NCBI GenBank assembly: GCA_027924645.1
Contig: BSBN01001362.1
Coordinates: 372,001 to 436,000 of the forward strand
DNA: 64,000 nucleotides
Reading direction: 5' to 3'
Source of the DNA: Cunninghamia lanceolata
Taxonomy: Eukaryota; Streptophyta; Pinopsida; Cupressales; Cupressaceae
In this document: positions 22,989 to 35,295 of the stretch, one piece after another
Numbering within the stretch: the stretch's first letter is position 1
Layout of the letters: each line of letters opens with the position of its first letter
The notes under the pieces: model-generated
What the model was told of the DNA's origin: nothing
The model's input: the letters and a program-made list of their open reading frames with translations, nothing else
Databases searched by the model: none
Made by a program: the position numbers and the translations under genes

Positions 22989-23654
22989 GAGTACAAAGAT
23001 GAATTTGCCAGACTTGGGACATTGATTTGCACCTTATTTCTTCTACATGTCCTAAGAAATAAATCATAGAGGAGTGTAAATACCTATTGTCCAAGATCTT
23101 TGTACATAATCTTGCTTGTTTTTAGTTAGGTTTTGATAGTTTCTTGTTGTTCTAGTTTAGTTTATGCTTTTTGTTTCTACTTTTCCTTAGTTGTTAGCTA
23201 TTGGTAGTTTGCTTTCTTGTTTTTGCTTGTTCTAGTCGTTAGGTGTTTGCTTTCTCTTAGTTTAGTTTCCTTTCCTATTTTGCTTTGATGAGGAGTCCTT
23301 ATTCTAGAATGTGGTGGTAGTTATGCAGACCTGCCAGTGCTTCTTTGTTGGATAAATAATCTGAAGTTCTCTTTGAGAAGCCTTAGGTCTTACTATGGGT
23401 TCCGCTATTATACCAAGGAGTATGATGTCCATTCATTGGAAAGGAGTCATTAGTCGATGCATCTGAAATGTTTTCTAACCATATATCTCTCACACTCTTA
23501 AATAATCCTAAAGTAGCTAAGTGAGTCTTGGTGATCTTGCATTAAGTGAAAAATCTAAGGTCCACCTTTGCCGCCATCGGGAGTCCACACCCAGTTAGCT
23601 AAGTTATCAATGTAACTAGTACTGTCAAAAGCATGTGTTGTAAGGGTAGTGGTA
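22989..23654. other. Non-coding remainder of the old element, left of the copia insertion
   Basis: T-rich sequence with repeated GTTTGCTTTCTTGTTTTTG-like runs (23090-23280). I see no frame or RNA gene. It ends in TGGTA, the imperfect target duplication of the copia element. Confidence 0.6.
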
Positions 23655-24976
23655 TGTTAGATTTAAGACAGACAACTAAGAGGGGGAGTGAATCAGTTGT
23701 CACTAAAATTTTGTTCCTTATTGACTTTAAACCTTCTTATATTTCAACAGCATATCAAGGATTCAATCATGGAAGCATAATGCAATAAATCAAGAGTAGA
23801 AACAAATTCAACACATATAACACCAAGATTTTAATGTGGAAAACCTGGTTAAGGGAAAAACCATGGGGTGACTAACCCAAGAATGAATTCTCTGTTAAAA
23901 GAATAAGATGAATAAAATGGCACTTGCCATTTAGGGCTCACTGCCTGAGCACACTGCTCACAAGAGGCCCACTGCCTACAAGAAACACAGTATCTACAGA
24001 AGAATATAAGTATTACATACTTGAACTGGAGATTAGCATCTTCACTATGCTTGAGTCAGTTCCATTTAAGCTCAATACCTCTGCTCTGCTTTTCACTCTT
24101 CTTCACTACCACCTTCTCATCATGACCACTGATCCTTTTGAATGATTTCGCAACTCTTATTTATACATGACATCGACTTTGGAATGATCATCAAAGTTGG
24201 CACAATATACATATATTTTATTATAGAGCAATTACAAAAATACAACTTGAATTATTACAAAAACTTCATGTGCATTACTACACAGTCAACCACACATAGA
24301 TGGGACTTCAATCTTCTTCGAGGAACATGCCATGCTTCACAAAACATCTTCAAGATTATCCGCAACATGTGCAAATCATCTGATTGACCAAGACTAGGAA
24401 GAACACCATCACCCAAAGGTAAATCTTTAATTACGAGCTCAATCTTCAATGCGGACCACCAACATGAACTGGACACAATCTAGAGACCCCCACAAGATTT
24501 CTTAAATCACCAAGAACATATGCACTACTACTTACTGTAATCATTCGTATCTTCATCCGGAACCTCAAGAACACAGTTGGTCATCACTGTCACATTAGAA
24601 GGATTGCTTGTCAACCTCCAAACCATGAACCAATTGAGTTGTCAATTTACATTAGCCTCCCAAACATGCCACTAGATTTGTAGAACATGATATTGTATTT
24701 TCTGATCTCACCAGACCTATTTGAGTCACTCTATCATCTCTAAACAATTGCCATAACCGCTTTTACTCTTATGGCCATAACTACTCCACATTTTCATGCG
24801 GACCTCTCAAATCTTGATTGGATCATCTTCAGACACATATCTACAAACCATTCTTTGATCTTCATCTGGCTGGGATCTTCACTTCATAGAGCTTCACTGT
24901 CTTTACTGATCTTCTCTGTTTCTGATAGGACTAATTTTCTCAATATCCTCAGCATACAACTCATCCAATCCTTGAC
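23655..24976 (-). repeat. 3' LTR of the copia element, first part
   Basis: Matches 35296-36610 of the right LTR. It continues after the nested element as 30677-30738. Contains the copia-type leader motif GTTAAGGGAAAAACCATGGG and a short GCCCACTGCCTACAAGA tandem with fewer units than the right LTR. Confidence 0.92.
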
Positions 24977-26021
24977 TGTTGAGATAAGGTGCCATTAACC
25001 TTGTAAATCCCAATATTGTATTTATTCCATTTATTATTTGTAATTTGTAATTACCCATGATGTACAAGTTTCACCAATAGGTTGTTATAGAGTTACTTTT
25101 ACTACTCAAGGAATCTCGGTGGTAAATGAGGTGAGGTGGAGAATCTTGGTGTCTATCTTAGGGAAATGTATTTTTGGGCTGTTATGACAGATGTCATAAG
25201 TTTGTAAGAGCATCTATGACAACTTACAATTGTCATAAGGTGTAAGAAATTCTATGACAACATATGACAGCAATTATTGTCTTGTAAGTTCCCATTCTTG
25301 GTTCTAGGCGCCTATATTGGGAAGATGCCTATAACAGGTGTAAGGGAATCTTTAAGAAGATGATTTTGGTGTATCCCAAGATAGAAAAGTTGGATTTTGT
25401 CCATCTCCCACAAATTTATTTGGTGGGTACTCATTTTTTATAAATATGAGACTTGAGAGTGAAGTTTGGAGGACTAACAGTGAGAGGAAAACTTGCTTGC
25501 AGGTAACAAGTTGAGTGAGAGATTTTCTGTACACAAGTGCTGTTGGATTAAAGAATGAAGAGGAGATTAGAAGTGGGTGTATTGTAATCTTGTTTTGAAG
25601 ATAATACAACTTGGGCCTCTCTTCTTGGTGGAGTTTTTTCCCGCAAGGGTTTCTCCACGTAAACACTGTGTTATGTGTTTATTCTTTTGTTCCATTGCTA
25701 CCTTGTGTTGTGAGATCTTGCATTCTTATGTTGTTGATTTGTGCCTCTTTGTTGCTGCTATCTTATGGTGATGTTATTGTTGTTATAAGTTCATCTAAGG
25801 TGGTTTTATCAAGCATGTTAGAGTGGCTGATTTTAGCATCATAAAGAACTTGAATTGTTTCATGGTATTTCAAGGATTAAGCAAACTTATTTTCAGATTT
25901 GCATACAATTTTTAGATTTCTATATTGTAGAAGTCAAAGCCTTGTATCTCACCAATTGGTATCATATATTTCTAATTCGATGATTAACAATTGGATTAGA
26001 GATTGTTCATTTATTCCAACA
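24977..26021 (+). repeat. 5' LTR of the LARD-like element
   Basis: Pairs with 29638-30671. It has an extra 18-bp duplication near 25895-25915 (ATTTTTAGATTT repeated) absent from the right LTR. Small frames inside it (for example 25577-25771) recur in the right LTR and are not genes. Confidence 0.93.
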
Positions 26022-29000
26022 TTTGGTATAAGAGCTTAAGGTTGTTCCATGGCTTGCATGTGCTCATATGTGCTTGCATGTTCTTGCATGTTCTTGCATG
26101 TGAGTTGCATGTACTTGCATGTTTCTTGCATGTGGTTGCATGTGCTTGTATGTGAGTTGCATGTACTTGCATGGGCTTGCATGTTGCTTGCATGTGATGG
26201 ATTCAAGGTAATTTGGTTTTGGGTATTCCTCCATTTTTTAATTTTAGCTTGTAAAGCTTGTGAATTTGTTGGATGGAATTATAGAGTTGGAGGTTTTTTG
26301 GGCTGCAGTGGATGTTCTATATGTTGGCATTGTTTTGTAGATTTGTGAGATTGGAAGCCATGGTATCTAACTTTCAAATGGATATTGTCAATGAGATATA
26401 CAGTGGGTTCTTGAGGCTCAGGGTTATGGATCTTCATGGAGTTGATCTTGTGGTAGTGATCTGGAGCTCCGATTTGGCAATATGTGAGTATCCTCTTACA
26501 TGGTGGTTATGTTCCTTTACCTTGTGGTCATGTGAAGTGAATGGGTTTTCATGTTGGGTGGTTGATTTTAGTGCCCTGGTCACATGGAAGAACATTTATT
26601 TTTTGGACTATGGTATGGAGTGCTTATGTTGGATTCATGGTTTAGCCCTTGGTTACATGAAAGCACTAGATGATTTTCCACTGGTTGCATGTGGGTTGTG
26701 GAGTTGGTATTTTTGTGATATGGAAACTCCTAAACAACCTGGTTCCTCCTTGTTCATATTCATGTTATTTTGCATATGTAGGTTTTACAATTTTCCTGTT
26801 TCAAAAAGCTGTGGAATAGTAGATTTGTGATATTTCATTATTTCAGATGGCATGTATGGTGTGAATATCTGGATGTTTAAATGATTTTAGATTTACAGAG
26901 AGATGGTTTTGTAGGTTTTACATGTTAAAAAAAATCTGTGGTTTGTAGATCTATGGAAAGATTGTGTTCAGACTCTTAGAGCATTCTGGATGGAAACAAT
27001 TACATATTTGCAGGGCTGCTTGATGGGTTCTTATTATCTATGGTTACTCTGATGTGGATTTGTTTGGCAAATCAGGTCTAGCATTTATCCTGGTGTTTGA
27101 GTCTTGGAAATCTACATGTTATTCCTGGTTATCTTTGTTCTGCATGTTACTAATGTGGGGTTGAATCTATTTTTTAGTTATTTGAGATTGGAGCACTGAC
27201 CATGTTTTTCTCCTTTGAGATGTTGCATGAGTGCAGATCTTGTAAATTGTCTAATGAGGATTCTGTTTGGTTGGCCTCTTCTTGGTCACCTTGATTACAT
27301 TGGTATGTTTATTGCAGTAAGACAAAAGGATGGTTTAGAGTACCTGATATAGTTGTTCATTAGAATCTATAGCAGTAAGTTATGGTGCATGAAAAGCTCT
27401 GTATCACTTTTAGTGGGAGTTTTATGTAGTTACATAGTATGTTCTATCTTGTTTGTATACAAGATTTTGGTTCTAAGTTGATGTTGTTTCAGTGTGTAGT
27501 GAGCTAGGGATAATCTTTGGTTAGAAGATGGATGATCTTTTGCAATAGCTGTTGGTGTCATAAGGAGCTCTTGGATTCTGCCCTTAGGTTGCAGTGAGGG
27601 TTTATTGACATCTTTAGTTCTATTGACAGAGGATGCTTAATCTTCTTGTTTTCAAGATTATGGTTTTACTTGACCTTTTGGGAGCTGTGTCGTTTACAGT
27701 GGATTCTTTGATTCTGTTGAGGCCATGGATGATCTTCATTTACGAGATGGTTATCATGATGTCATGGATAGCTTTGTTAGATGTTTCAATGGGAGCTTTT
27801 GATAATGATAGTTTGATGTTTATCTTGTTGCTATGTATAGCTCGATATCACAATTCAGTGGAGCTTTGGCAAGAGATGGTTATCTTCATGTGATTTTGAA
27901 GAGGTGTTAACATCTTGTGTCATGGAGGACCTTTAGAGTCTTTGGTAAAGGTGTTATTGTTCTTCCTTTAGATAGAATGTAGTTCTCTTTTCTTTTGAGT
28001 ATTAATCATTTGCTTGGAGCTTCATGATTTTACAGGTTGCATTTGAAGTTAGCATGGATTGATTGATGAGTGCTCATGGATACTAGAGAGACTTGGGTTA
28101 GGCTAGATATCTCTTGTGCTTAGAGATATCTGTTGGAATGGTTACTTGTTATGAGCAAATACTGAGGAGCCTACACCTGGAAATGGATGTGAGTCCATCA
28201 TAGACCTGATGAGAAGGTTGTCTTTATTGAAAGCTTATATTGCTTGGTGTTGTATGCATAGGACAATCTTGTATCCCACTCTTGGTCTACTCGGCAGGTA
28301 AATGATCTAAGAGGTGTTGCCCGCCTAATTATTAGATGCATTATTATATGTATCTTGTCTTCTCTTGTGCATTAGTCTTGAAATATGAGTTCTAAGGGCT
28401 TGTTGAGAAGTAGATGCATGATTTTAAGTATTTCTGTTGTTCTCCTTGTAATCTTGAACTTGGGTTAGTTATGAGGATTTAGTAGGAGAGGTACATGAGA
28501 TGGTTAGTGGCTTTGGGCATATTCCCTTATGTTGTGGGAATGTTTGGCTAGTTTGATCTACTTTATGTGAGAGGTTTACATCTATTTCTGCCATGTTTCA
28601 TTATAAGTTGAAGGGTTAGATGTTGATATCCTTTCAGTTTGGGAGTGTTGAAAGAGATCTTACTTTACACAGTTTGGCACATGTTAGTGTGGTATAAGGA
28701 CATGGTTTGATTTGAAGGTTCTCTCTTTCTGGGTATATTGTCTTCTTCCTGAAGGTTCTTATGATTATGGAGTTAAGGTTATGAATGGAGTCATGTGTTG
28801 TTGTTTTGTACTTCATTGTTTTTAGCAACAGTTTGGTAGCTCCTTGATCTCTTTCTTCATTGGTTTGGAGGACTTGGGAGAGTTATTTGGATTGGTAATG
28901 GGAGATGTATTTTGCATATCATTGTATGCTTATTTGACACTATGATAGAGGAATTAGCCACATCCTCTATGTGAAGTGCTATAGGAGGACTTGTTAATGC

Positions 29001-29637
29001 TATGATCTTTTTTTCAGATTTGACATTACCTATGCAGTGGGAGTTCCAGTAGGTATATGAGTTCTATATGGGAGGGTCACCTCTCTTGGGCTGATTACAC
29101 TTTATTGCAATGAGTTACTTCAGAGGTTTTTTATCTCATGTCTATGTGTGTTTTTACCTTGGAGTCTTCTTTTACAGGATGGTGGATATACAAGGACTAG
29201 TTTGCATATTTGGGTTGTTATGTTGACAACATGAAGTTCTACCTATGATAGTTTGCTTACCCTAGTTTGAGGTATGGATAGTTTGGATGAGCTAGCAACT
29301 TGCTGTGGTTGCTATTCTAATTTGGTATGAGTGTGGCAATCACTCAGAGTCATTTGTTATCATTTGCATTTGATGCTTGTGTTCATATATAGATTGGTGC
29401 AGGTTTCAGTGACAGTTGATATGTTTCACCTTGGCATGTTCCTTGTCCTATCATGAGTAATATGATGTGAGGTTTTCTTGCTTGAGATGGTGGTTATCAT
29501 GGTTGCTTTTTGCAGGTATCTTGTTGGAGCACAAAAGCATGTTAAAGAATCAACAATACATGGTTGGCTAAGGGATGTTTATTCCCTTTTTGATTTCCTA
29601 TGGGTTGATTTACAATGTATAATGTCAAGTGGGAGAA
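26022..29637. other. Non-coding interior of the LARD-like element
   Basis: T/G-rich sequence. Frames such as 26312-26830 have no recognisable domain and skewed hydrophobic composition typical of chance translation of T-rich DNA. The only structured part is the TGCATG array at its left end. Confidence 0.75.
26050..26205 (+). repeat. Cluster of about 12 TGCATG motifs
   Basis: Right after the primer site, CTTGCATGT-like units recur at 8-12 bp spacing, giving about twelve TGCATG hexamers in 150 bases. CATGCA is its own reverse-complement partner and is the core of the RY element bound by plant B3-domain regulators of seed genes. Whether the cluster is functional here is unknown. Confidence 0.85.
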
Positions 29638-30671
29638 TGTTGAGATAAGGTGCCATTAACTTTGTAAATCCCAATATTGTATTTATTCCATTTATTATTT
29701 GTAATTTGTAATTACCCATAAGGGATGTACAAGTTTCACCGGCAGGTTGTTACAGAGTTACTTTTACTACTCAAGGAATCTCAGTAAATAGTAAATGAGG
29801 TGAGGTGGAGAATCTTGGTGTCTATCTTAGGGAAATGTATTTTTGGGCTATTATGACACGTGTCATAATTTTGTAAGAGCATCTATGACAACTTACAATT
29901 GTCATAAGGTGTAAGAAATTCTATGACAACATATGACATCAATTATTGTCTTGTAGGTTCCTATTCTTGGTTCTAGGTACCTATATTGGAAAGATGCCTA
30001 TGATAGGTGTAAGGGAATCTGTAAGAAGATGATTTTGGTGTATGCCAAGATAGAAAAGTTAGATTTTGTCCATCTCCCATGAATTTATTTGGTGGGTACT
30101 CATTTTTTATAAATATAAGACTTGAGAGTGAAGTTTGGAGGAGTAACAGTGAGAGGAAAACTTGCTTGCAGGTAACAAGTTGAGTGAGAGATTTTCTGTA
30201 CACAGGTGCTGCTGGATTGAAGAATGAAGAGGAGATTGGAAGTGGGTGTATTGTAATCTTGTTTTGAAGATAATACAACTTGGGCCTCTCTTCTTGGTGG
30301 AGTTTTTTCCCGCAAGGGTTTCTCCACGTAAACACTGTGTTATGTGTTTATTCTTTTGTTCCATTGCTACCTTGTGTTGTGAGATCTTGCATTCTTATGT
30401 TGATAATTTGTGCCTCCTTGTTTCTGCTATCTTATGGTGATGTTATTTCTATTATAAGTTCATCTAAGGTGGTTTTATCAAGCATGTTAGAGTGGCTGAT
30501 TTTAGCATCATAAAGAAGTTGAATTGTTTTATGGTATTTCAAGGATTAAGCAAACTTATTTTCAGATTTCTATATTGTAGTAGTCAAAGCCTTGTATCTC
30601 ACCAATTGGTATCATATCTTTCTAATTCGATGATTAACACCTGGATTAAAGATTGTTCATTTATTCCAACA
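29638..30671 (+). repeat. 3' LTR of the LARD-like element
   Basis: Preceded by the polypurine tract CAAGTGGGAGAA (29626-29637) and followed by the target duplication TTGAC. Confidence 0.93.
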
Positions 30672-31049
30672 TTGACATCAATGCAACAAAAGTATGTTGA
30701 CATCAATGACAACACCGGTTAGGCCCATACTTGCAACAATCTCCCCCTTTGTCATTGATGGCAACATATAATGTGAAAAACTATTTTAACCATCAGGACA
30801 AGAACTTCTCCTAACTGACTAACATAGCTCCCCCTATCAACAACAACCATTCACATGTCTTCTCTTCCTTTACAACTCCCCCTTTAATCAGTAACCACTT
30901 TTATTTTTCACATGTCTTCTCTCCCCTTTTAACATTGATGGAAAAGGGCACATACTTGCAACCACTTCTCATACTTTAGAAACATACAGACTACTCCCCT
31001 GAGTAGAAGCCTCCTAACATCAATCCGGATCACAAGATATGACTATGGG

Positions 31050-34000
31050 ATCCACCAGACTAATGCACATCAGTGCACCTTAATTCAGAACTGGAGGGGT
31101 AATAACCCCTAACTTCTCCCTGAGATACTCAAAAGAGTCATTAGGTAGAGGTTTAGTAAAAATGTCTACAATCTAATCCTTTGAGGGTACAAACTCCAAT
31201 CTGACTTCATTCTTGTTCACCTGCTCTCTCAAAAGTGGAACTTGATGGATATATGTTCTATCTTTGAATGCAACACCAGATTTTTTGATATTTTTATTGC
31301 ACTTGAATTATCACAGAAGATTATGATAGGTTCTTCATACTCCACTCTGATATCTCTTAGCATTTGCTTCATCCACAATACTTGAGTGCAACTACCTGCT
31401 GCTACAATATACTCTACTTCTACAGTGGATAGAGATATTGCCTCTTATTTCTTGCTTAGCCAAGAAACCAATCTTTTTCCCAAAAAGAATACACCACCAC
31501 TGGTACTCTTCCAGTCATCCACATCTCCTACCCAATCAACATTTGTATATGCATGAAGAGAGAAATCATGATCCTTAGGATACCATAATCCATATTCAAC
31601 TATTCCCTTCAGATATCTGAGAATTCTCTTGATTTCCATGACATGAGACTCTCTAGGATCAGCTTGGAATCTGGCAACAAGACCAACAACATTCATAATA
31701 TCAGGTCTACTTTGAGTAAGGTAGAGCTGTCCTCAAATCATTGATTTGTATTTTTTCTGATCAGCCTTAAGGGATTCATCATCTTTACTCAGCTTACATC
31801 TGGTTGTCATGGGAGTATTCATTGCCTTTGAATCTTCCATCCCAAATTTTTTCAACAATTCTTTCACATATTTAGTCTGTGATATGAAGATTCCTTTCTT
31901 TGTTTGAGTGATTTGCAAACCCAAGAAGAAATTCATTTCCCCAAACATAGACATCTCAAATTCACTTTGCATTTGATTCGCAAAAGTCTTGCACATACTA
32001 TCTTTTCCTCCAAAAATGATATCATCAACAAATACTTCAACAATTAAGATATTTTCATGATCAATCTTAAAATACAGATTACTGTCAGCAGTACATTTGT
32101 TGAAACCAATCTTTGAAAGATGTTTGTCCAATCTTTCATACAAGGCTCTTGGGGCTTGTTTGAGTCCATACAATACCTTCTTCAACTTGTAGACCATATC
32201 TCCATGATCAAACAATTGAAATCTATCCAGTTGCTCAATGTATACGTCTTCTTCCAAATCACCATTTAGGAAAGCAGACTTGACATCCATCTAATATACC
32301 TTGAAATCTTTGAAGGCAGCAAAGACAAGAAATAATCTGACTGCTTCAATTCTTGCCACCAGAGTAAAAGTTTCTTCAAAGTCAATTCCTTCTACTTGAG
32401 AATAACCCTTACAGACCAATCTGGCTTTGTTTCTTACTACTTCACCTACTTCATTCAGTTTATTCTGGAAGACCCACTTAGTCCCAATCACATTTTTGTC
32501 CTTAGGTCTAGGAACAAGATCCCAAGTGTGATTCTTTTCAATCTGCATCAATTCTTCCTCCATTGCTTTAACCCAGCTTTCATCATTGCATGCTTCACTT
32601 ACTATTTTTGGTTTGATTTTTGAAATCAAACAATACATCACTGAATCTTGAGCAATTTTTCTTATTGTTTGAACACCTTTGCTTCTAGCTCCTATGATCT
32701 AATCTTCAGAATGATTCAGTCTTACATACCTAGGAATTTTGGGATTCTCTTGCACTTCTAATTCTTGGACAGGTTCATCCAAACTTATCTCTTCTTGTAT
32801 TTCAGGATTCTCCAGATCAGTCTAAATCTAAATTAGAGTTGGGACTTGTTCTCCTTAGTCTGAGACATCATTCTGATCATCTGCTTCATACTCATAATAC
32901 CTTGAGGAACTTTCCATGCCTTCATCAACCTTCACATTTGTACTTTATACAATCTTTCTCAATCTCTTGTTATAACACCGGTATGCTTTGCTTTGAGTAG
33001 AATATCCCAAGAATATTCCTTCATCACTTCTAGCATCAAACTTGCCAACGTCTTCATCTCTTTTGATATAGCATTTACTACCAAAGACTCTAAAATAATT
33101 CACAGTAGGAGTGATGCCAAACCAAAGTTCATAAGGAGTCTTACCAATATTGCCTCTGATTTGTACCTGATTAAGAGTATAGACAACAGTGCTTACAACT
33201 TCTCTCCAATAGATCTGAGGAACATTTGCTTCCATTATCATGGTCCTAGATGCTTCCTGGATGATCTAGTTCTTTCTCTCTACTACTCCATTCTACTATG
33301 GAGTCTATGGAGCAGATAACTGTCTCTTTATCCCATGTTTCTCACAGAATGATATGAACTCACTAAATGTGAATTCTCCACCTCTATCAGACCTGAGGCA
33401 CTTTATGTTTATGCCAGTTTCATTTTCTACCCTAGCCTTGAATATTTTGAACTTCTCAAGTGCTTTAGATTTCTCCTTTAAGAAAGTTACCCACATCATT
33501 TGGGAGTGGTCATCAATCAGTAACATGAAATACCTATCTCCTTGCAGACTCCTGATTCTTGCCGGACCATAGAGATCAGTGTGCACCAAGTCTAACAATA
33601 CAGCTAAAGATTGTTCCTTACTTTTAAATGTGACTCTGCTCTGCTTACCTAACTAACATTCTTTGTACAAACTATTAGCAGGTTTCATCAGTCTTGGAAG
33701 ATCTCTTACAACCTGAGTGTTGCTTATATTGATGATATTATCAAAATTCACATGACACATTCTCCTATGCCACAACCAACTCTGATCAATTTGAACAAAT
33801 AAGCAACTTTTTCCAGTACCAACCAATTGGAAGATGTTACCTTTTATCTATGTACTAGATGCAATCTCAGTTCCAAAGCTTTCAAAGATCTTGCATTTTC
33901 TATTTTTGAAATGGAGATCATAGCCTTTGTCCACCAACTGTTCAACACTGAGAAGATTATGCTTTAGACCTTCAACATACAGAACATCACTGGTTTTGTT

Positions 34001-35254
34001 CTTTCCATCAAAATAAATGGTTCCTCTGCCTCTAATTCTGCGAGTAGAATTATCTCCAAACTTTACAACTCCACCTTCATATCTTTCCAAGCTTAGGGAC
34101 TTACTCTTGTCACCAGTCATATGGTGAGAGCATCCACTATTAATAACCCATTCATCCTTTTCTTTAACCTGAGCAGCCAAAGCACTTTCTATCATCTTAT
34201 GATTGGCAGATTCAATAGGCAATGGATCTTCTTCTTTGATAGCAATAAACACCCAGTCACTTCCAAGTTTGTTTCCTATCTCAGATTCATCATCTGTCAC
34301 TCCATCATCATCTTCTTGAACATAGTAAGACTTCTTCTGAAACCTTGATTTATTAGGGTTTGGCCTTGAAAACCTTTCTGGACATCTTGAGGCAAAATGA
34401 CCAATCTTATTGTAGGCAAAGCATTTAAAAGGTAATTTTCCTTCGTACTTACTGAATCCTCTTAGCAGTCTCTTTGCAATGAGGGCTTCAAGTTGTTCAG
34501 CTTCTAATTCATCCTTTTCTAGATCTTTCCTTGCTTTATCATACCAAGTTGATTTCCTTGAGGAACTTTCTCCTAGATCATATCTCTATTTGCCTTTTGT
34601 AGAGGCACTAGATTTGAATGCAGATTCAGTCTTAGGAAGTGCATCACCAAACTCAGCCAACGCAAATGCAGATATCTTACCAACCAATTATTCCCTTGTA
34701 ATAGTTGTTAAAGATCTGATTTCCTCAATGGAAGCAACTTTGCACTTGTAAGTAGAAGGTAAAGATATGAGAACTTTGGCAACAATCTCATCTTCATCCA
34801 ATATTCCACCAACACATCTAATGCCACATACAAGCTCATTTACTTTTGACATATATAAAGTGATATTCTCATCTTCACTCATCTTCAAGTTTTCAAACTT
34901 TCCTTTCATACTTTGCATCTTGGCACACTTAACATATTTGTCTCCTTCATAAAGATTTTCCAGCTTTGTCCAAATCTCATAAGCAGTCTTCAATGCCATA
35001 ACATTTGTCAGCTCTGAATTAGACAAGGCACTCAATAGGGCTTCTTTAGCTCAAAGATTATTGTCTACATCTCTGACTTCATCTATAGTTGTTGGACCAC
35101 TCTTTGGGGGAACATATTTAGTTAAAGTTATGTTCCAATACCGATCTCCCATGCATTGTAAGTGACATTCCATGTGGCTCTTCCAAGCAATGAAGTTTGT
35201 TCCATCAAACCTTGGATTGTCCTTCATGTAGGTCGACATCCTAGAACTCCTCAA
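31050..35254 (-). pseudogene. gag-pol: Copia gag-pol polyprotein, single frame, nonsense-decayed
   Basis: One minus-strand frame is kept from 35254 to about 31250. Order: gag (PRFDGTNFIAWKSHM; UBN2-like region), one zinc knuckle with Cys to Tyr (CFAYNKIGHFASRC, about 34380-34420), protease (WVINSGCSHHMTGD near 34130), integrase (HTDLYGP, RSDRGGEF, GERKN), RT ([21 protein letters not shown] near 32030) and RNase H (STVEVEYIVAAGSC; CDNSSAI). Stops include 35051 TGA, 34688 TAA, 33848, 33305, 32291, 31733 and 31442. The protease catalytic Asp is Asn (NSG instead of DSG), a G-to-A change. No supported frame lies between RNase H and the left LTR. Confidence 0.92.
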
Positions 35255-35295
35255 GCAGTTAAGCTTCTTCTAGAGGAACTTGCTCTGATACCAAT

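Larger units (their letters stand above)
24977..30671 (+). mobile_element. Non-autonomous LTR retrotransposon (LARD-like), 5.7 kb, inside the copia LTR
   Basis: LTRs at 24977-26021 (1045 bp) and 29638-30671 (1034 bp), about 95-96% identical, run from TGTTGAGATAAGG to TTATTCCAACA. The perfect target duplication is TTGAC (24972-24976 and 30672-30676). After the left LTR comes TTTGGTATAAGAGCTT, an initiator-Met primer site with one change; before the right LTR comes the purine tract AAGTGGGAGAA. The 3.6-kb interior has no gag, protease, integrase or RT motif in any frame, so it must be mobilised in trans. The primer site and the LTR motif TTTTCCCGCAAGGGTTTCTC suggest copia-type machinery. Confidence 0.93.

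Noticed and set aside
25577..25844. Small plus-strand frames repeated at 30246-30513
   Set aside because: They lie in the two LTRs of the LARD-like element and are duplicated with them; no protein features.
26312..26830. 172-codon plus-strand frame in the LARD interior
   Set aside because: Trp/Cys/Phe-rich composition typical of chance translation of T/G-rich DNA; no domain and no support from context.
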